64,000 nucleotides of DNA from positions 12,348,326 to 12,412,325 of the forward strand of contig CM072156.1 in assembly GCA_036850595.1 (NCBI GenBank), written 5' to 3'. Shown here in pieces: positions 60,424 to 64,000 of this stretch; positions within the stretch are counted from its first letter, which is position 1, and each line of letters begins with the position of its first letter. The translations under genes were made by a program, and so were the position numbers. Under the pieces are notes generated by a model. The model was given only the letters and a program-made list of their open reading frames with translations, searched no databases and was not told the origin of the DNA. The stretch is from Rhyacichthys aspro. Its lineage: Eukaryota > Chordata > Actinopteri > Gobiiformes > Rhyacichthyidae.

Positions 60424-62847
60424 TCCCAAAGTATGTACGATAATCCAAAATATCATAATTAAATTTTTTGTCCTTAAAGTGCACAAGTGCATACCTCTTG
60501 ACAATGTATTTTCATTCTGAAATGCTGAGTTTAAGTGTCAGTTAATTTGTTCAGAACCCTAAATTTTAGTATGTCCCATTACAGTCCTATTTCAGAGCAA
60601 CTGCAATAATATATGTTTGTCTTACAACATATTAGTTTTTCCTTTTTAGTGCTACATATTGTTAGAAAAGATGCTTGTCCAGATGGGCTCTGGAGGGAAT
60701 TAAGAGCACTCAAGCACAAGCCAAATGACAGCTGATACTCTACAGACAGACTACTATTACATCTAATGGACTGCATCAATGAGAGGAACTGCACTGGGCT
60801 TGAGGATTAAAAAAATGACTCATTCAAATTAATAAGACTAATTTACTTGGCACAAATTCACACATATATATCGCTCACCACGTCCCATTTAAAATGACAA
60901 CTCACTTTCACTTGCTCTGCAGGATCAATATTTGCAGAAAAAAATACCTAGAATATAAAGGAGATAGTGAGGGATGAAGACCTTCTGCTATATGAAAATG
61001 GATGGCTCTGGATGGCTCAGCGCCTGTGTTTGAGCTTCATGATCAGATGATATCACTTTGGCACCAGTGATCTGGGCGGTTTCTTTTCTCTAGGTTTGTC
61101 ACAAGAGATGGACAGTTGTTCGCTGGGGACCAATGAAAGTGGCTTGTCATTTGCAGCACTTCCTGTAAAAAGTTACTTACAAAAATCAGGCTCATAAAAC
61201 ACATGTAAGCATGTACACAGAAGACAAAAAGAGGAAACAATGACATAAATGCATTCTCTTACCGAGCACGTATTATTGTCATATACAAGCTGAAACTAAT
61301 CTTTGTGATGGCTTAATCCTGAGACAAATGGTTATATTTAGCATTAATACAAACACAATGCACGCAAACAATCCTTTCTGAATGGATATTATGCACTGAG
61401 CCTGACAAATAATAACCATCCTTTAAAATGCAAGAATCATGTCTATGACCTCAGAGGCCATTAGTCAAATACCCTTCACTACAACAGGAAGTGCACTGAG
61501 TCTTTTACTGTTGATAGCTTCAGTGTATTGGTTTGTTGCATCAGGTGATGAGTCACAGTCTAAATGAGGTTATCCCATCAATCCGGACATAGAGGCTGAC
61601 ACCAGAAGCTGCTCAATGTCCAGCCTATTTCAGCAGCAGTTGAGACATCATACGACATGACATCATCTTCAGCATGAGATGAATCACTCTGGATAAACTG
61701 TGACTGTAGTTTTTCTCCTCTTAGTTGTAGTTTTCTTGACATTTCTGCTACTATTTGGCAGTTTCTATCACCACCTGTGCACTAGTATAAAATCTTTCTC
61801 CTCTCTGCTTTCTCATTACTCCCTCTGTCCCTAAATGTCCTTATCCACCTTCCTGCAGTGCCCGCGTCTATGGTGTCGCGCAGTCTGCAGTTTGTCTGTC
61901 TTCCAGGCCTCTACATCACCCTGTCCCCTCCCCGTGTGCTTTTAGGCCCCTCTGTTTAATTCATGAGCTTCCTGTGGCTCCTGTCATGTCTCATCGTGGC
62001 CACGGGAAGGCAAGGTAAATAATGGAGCATCCCCAAAGACATCTTCAATGCTGACTGTCACAGCAGCACACCATGTGCTCCCACAGAGGGGACAGGACAG
62101 CAGTTTGTGTCTCTGTGCTTCTTTAACACATATGCCATGCCCTGAATATTATTCTAACACATACGGAGAACAGAAGGTGTAGTCACATTAGGAAGAGCTA
62201 CAGGGTTTATTTCATCTTGCGTAAATATATGGTTATTTGTTTATGCAAATGTGAGATACTGCAGAATGCCTGCCACTTTTTTTTTGTAATTTGAGGTTGA
62301 TTCTCTTTATCTACAGTCAATAATGGTGTCAGACAAAATGTAAAATCATGATATTGCAAAGGACCCAAAGCCTTTGCCTAATCCCCATAGAGAAGCTTTT
62401 CGTAATGTCTGTCGGCAGCTTAGTCAGCAATCACTTTAACAAAACAGAAACTTGTCATTGTAATAAACATCTGTCGTTCAATTGAACATTTTGGAGAAAG
62501 AATAGATCAGTGTGGAAGCCCAGGTACATAATGCTGCAGGAATCAGACATAGTGCCCTTGAATGTTCCCTCTTTCTTGTATGACATCATTACTTTTCCCA
62601 AAGGATTACTCAGTGATTTGTGTTCCGGACATCGAGAGCATTTGTTTTTCACTCACTATAAATTGGTATGTGTAAAAGGACACAGGCATAGGATGACAAC
62701 TGGGTCATCCCTAAAAACATGACTCATAGATACATAATGGTATGCATTTTCGGTAAAACTTTAGATTACGGCCCAGTACTTCCCGGTTACTTACAGTGTA
62801 ATTACAGTGGAAGTTCTCTAGGACACAAATTGTAACTAATTGTAATT
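60424..62847. other. Upstream intergenic DNA with one GC-richer block
   Basis: AT-rich overall. A GC-richer patch at 61840-62110 includes CTGTTTAATTCATGAGC and AAGGTAAATAATGG and could be a regulatory element. An octamer-type TTATGCAAATGTG occurs near 62241. No gene or RNA recognised. Confidence 0.55.
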
Positions 62848-64000
62848 TTCTTGGGGACACTCAAATTTATTTATTTTTTTCTTTTCATGGGGCAACAAAA
62901 AACCACCAGAAAAAAAAAAAACAAAACTTTTTTTTTTGGTTCACCAGAAAATTTATTTATTTATTTTTTTCTGGGGAGCCAAAAAAAAAATATTTTTTTT
63001 CTGGGGAAAAAAAAATATTTTTTTTTTCTTGAAAAAAATTAAAAAAAATCTTCTGGTGAACCAATAAATTTTTTTTTCTGGGGAACCAAAAATATTTTTT
63101 TTTTCTGGGGAACCAAAAAAAATTATTTTTTTTTTCTAGGTAACCAAAAAAAAGATTTTTTTTTTCTGGGGAAATTAAAAAAAATATATATTTTTTTTCT
63201 GGGGAACTCCAAAAAAAATTTTTTTGTTTTTTTTCTGGGGAACTCAAAAAAAAAATTGTTTTTTTTTCTGGGGAACCCCAAAAAAAAAAATTTTTTTTTT
63301 TCTGGGGAACTCAAAAAAAATTTTTTTTTTTTTGGGGAACTCCCAAAAAAAAAAATTTTTTTTTTTCTGGGGAACTTCAAAAAAAATATTTTTTTTTTTT
63401 TCTGGGGAACTTCAAAAAAAAATTTTTTTTTTTCTGGGGAACTTCAAAAAAAAAAAAAATTTTTTCTGGGGAACTTCCAAAAAAAATTTTTTTTTTTCTG
63501 GGAACTCCCAAAAAAAAATTTTTTTTTTTTTCTGGGAACTCAAAAAAAAAAATTTTTTTTCTGGGAAACTCAAAAAAAAAAATTTTTTTTTCTGGGGAAC
63601 TCAAAAAAAATAAATTTTTTTTTCTCTGGGGAACTCCAAAAAAAACCCATTTTTTTTTCTGGGGAACTCCAAAAAAATAAAAAAAAATTTTTTCTGGGGA
63701 ACTTCAAAAAAAATTTTTTTTTTTCTGGGGAACTTCAAAAAAAAAAAATTTTTCTGGGGAACTTCAAAAAAATTTTTTTTTTTTCTGGGGAACTCCCAAA
63801 AAAAAAAAAAAAAAATTTTTTTTCTGGGGAACTCCAAAAAATTTTTTTTTTTTCTGGGGAACCAAAAAAAAAAATTTTTTTTTTCTGGGGAACTCCAAAA
63901 AAATTTTTATGGAAAAAAAAAAAAATTTTCTGGGAACTTCAAAAAAATATTTTTTTTTTCTTGGGGAACTTCAAAAAAAAAATTTTTTTTTTTCTGGGAA
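62848..64000. repeat. Minisatellite of CTGGGGAAC units with long A and T tracts (truncated by window end)
   Basis: About 30 or more degenerate tandem units averaging roughly 32-35 bases. Each has a core TCTGGGGAAC(T)(T/C)C followed by 7-17 A and 7-14 T. The first units (62850-63060) are diverged, for example CTGGTGAACC and CTTGGGGAC; units become more uniform to the right, where the array runs off the window. Open frames on both strands (Phe/Lys-rich) are artefacts of the tracts. Confidence 0.95.

Noticed and set aside
62851..63837. Phe/Lys-rich frames on both strands near the right end
   Set aside because: Produced by A and T tracts of the minisatellite; open on both strands at once.

Overview
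The window is vertebrate nuclear DNA, most probably from a teleost fish. Three multi-exon genes can be rebuilt exon by exon: tmem161b (+, 5' end outside the window), ccnh (+) and rasa1 (-). In mammals the same three genes lie in the order RASA1 - CCNH - TMEM161B with the same relative orientations (established knowledge), so this is the conserved 5q14.3-type block read from the other side. MEF2C and the LINC00461/MIR9-2 locus would be expected to the left of base 1. The fish assignment rests on compact introns, a short 14-kb rasa1, abundant CA/AT microsatellites and protein sequences that are close to but clearly diverged from the mammalian ones. I cannot name the species.

Layout. 251-4522: last nine coding exons of tmem161b, a multipass membrane protein. 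4523 to about 6480: its 3' UTR and flank, with two polyadenylation signals. About 6.5-38.0 kb: a 31-kb gene-free interval in which AT-rich DNA alternates with higher-complexity, more GC-rich blocks holding octamer (ATGCAAAT), homeodomain, SOX, RFX X-box, T-box-like and nuclear-receptor half-site motifs. These blocks look like conserved non-coding enhancers, but conservation cannot be tested here. 38251-41739: ccnh, nine coding exons, 320 residues, preceded by a perfect CRE and a 41-copy AT repeat. 42863-56404: rasa1 on the minus strand, 25 coding exons, 1040 residues, tail-to-tail with ccnh. 56.4-62.8 kb: rasa1 upstream DNA with no recognisable gene. 62.85-64.0 kb: a minisatellite of about 30 or more degenerate CTGGGGAAC units separated by long A and T tracts, running off the right edge.

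The genes have unrelated core roles. Cyclin H is the CDK7 partner in the CDK-activating kinase and TFIIH. RasGAP p120 switches off Ras downstream of tyrosine kinases. TMEM161B is a membrane protein linked to cardiac rhythm and brain development. Their long-standing linkage is more simply explained by shared long-range regulatory DNA than by a common pathway (inference). No RNA gene, CRISPR array or intact transposon was recognised. The most unusual sequence objects are a perfect 81-bp-arm palindrome in rasa1 intron 1, the terminal A/T minisatellite, a GC-AG intron inside the rasa1 SH2 region, and the motif-rich desert.
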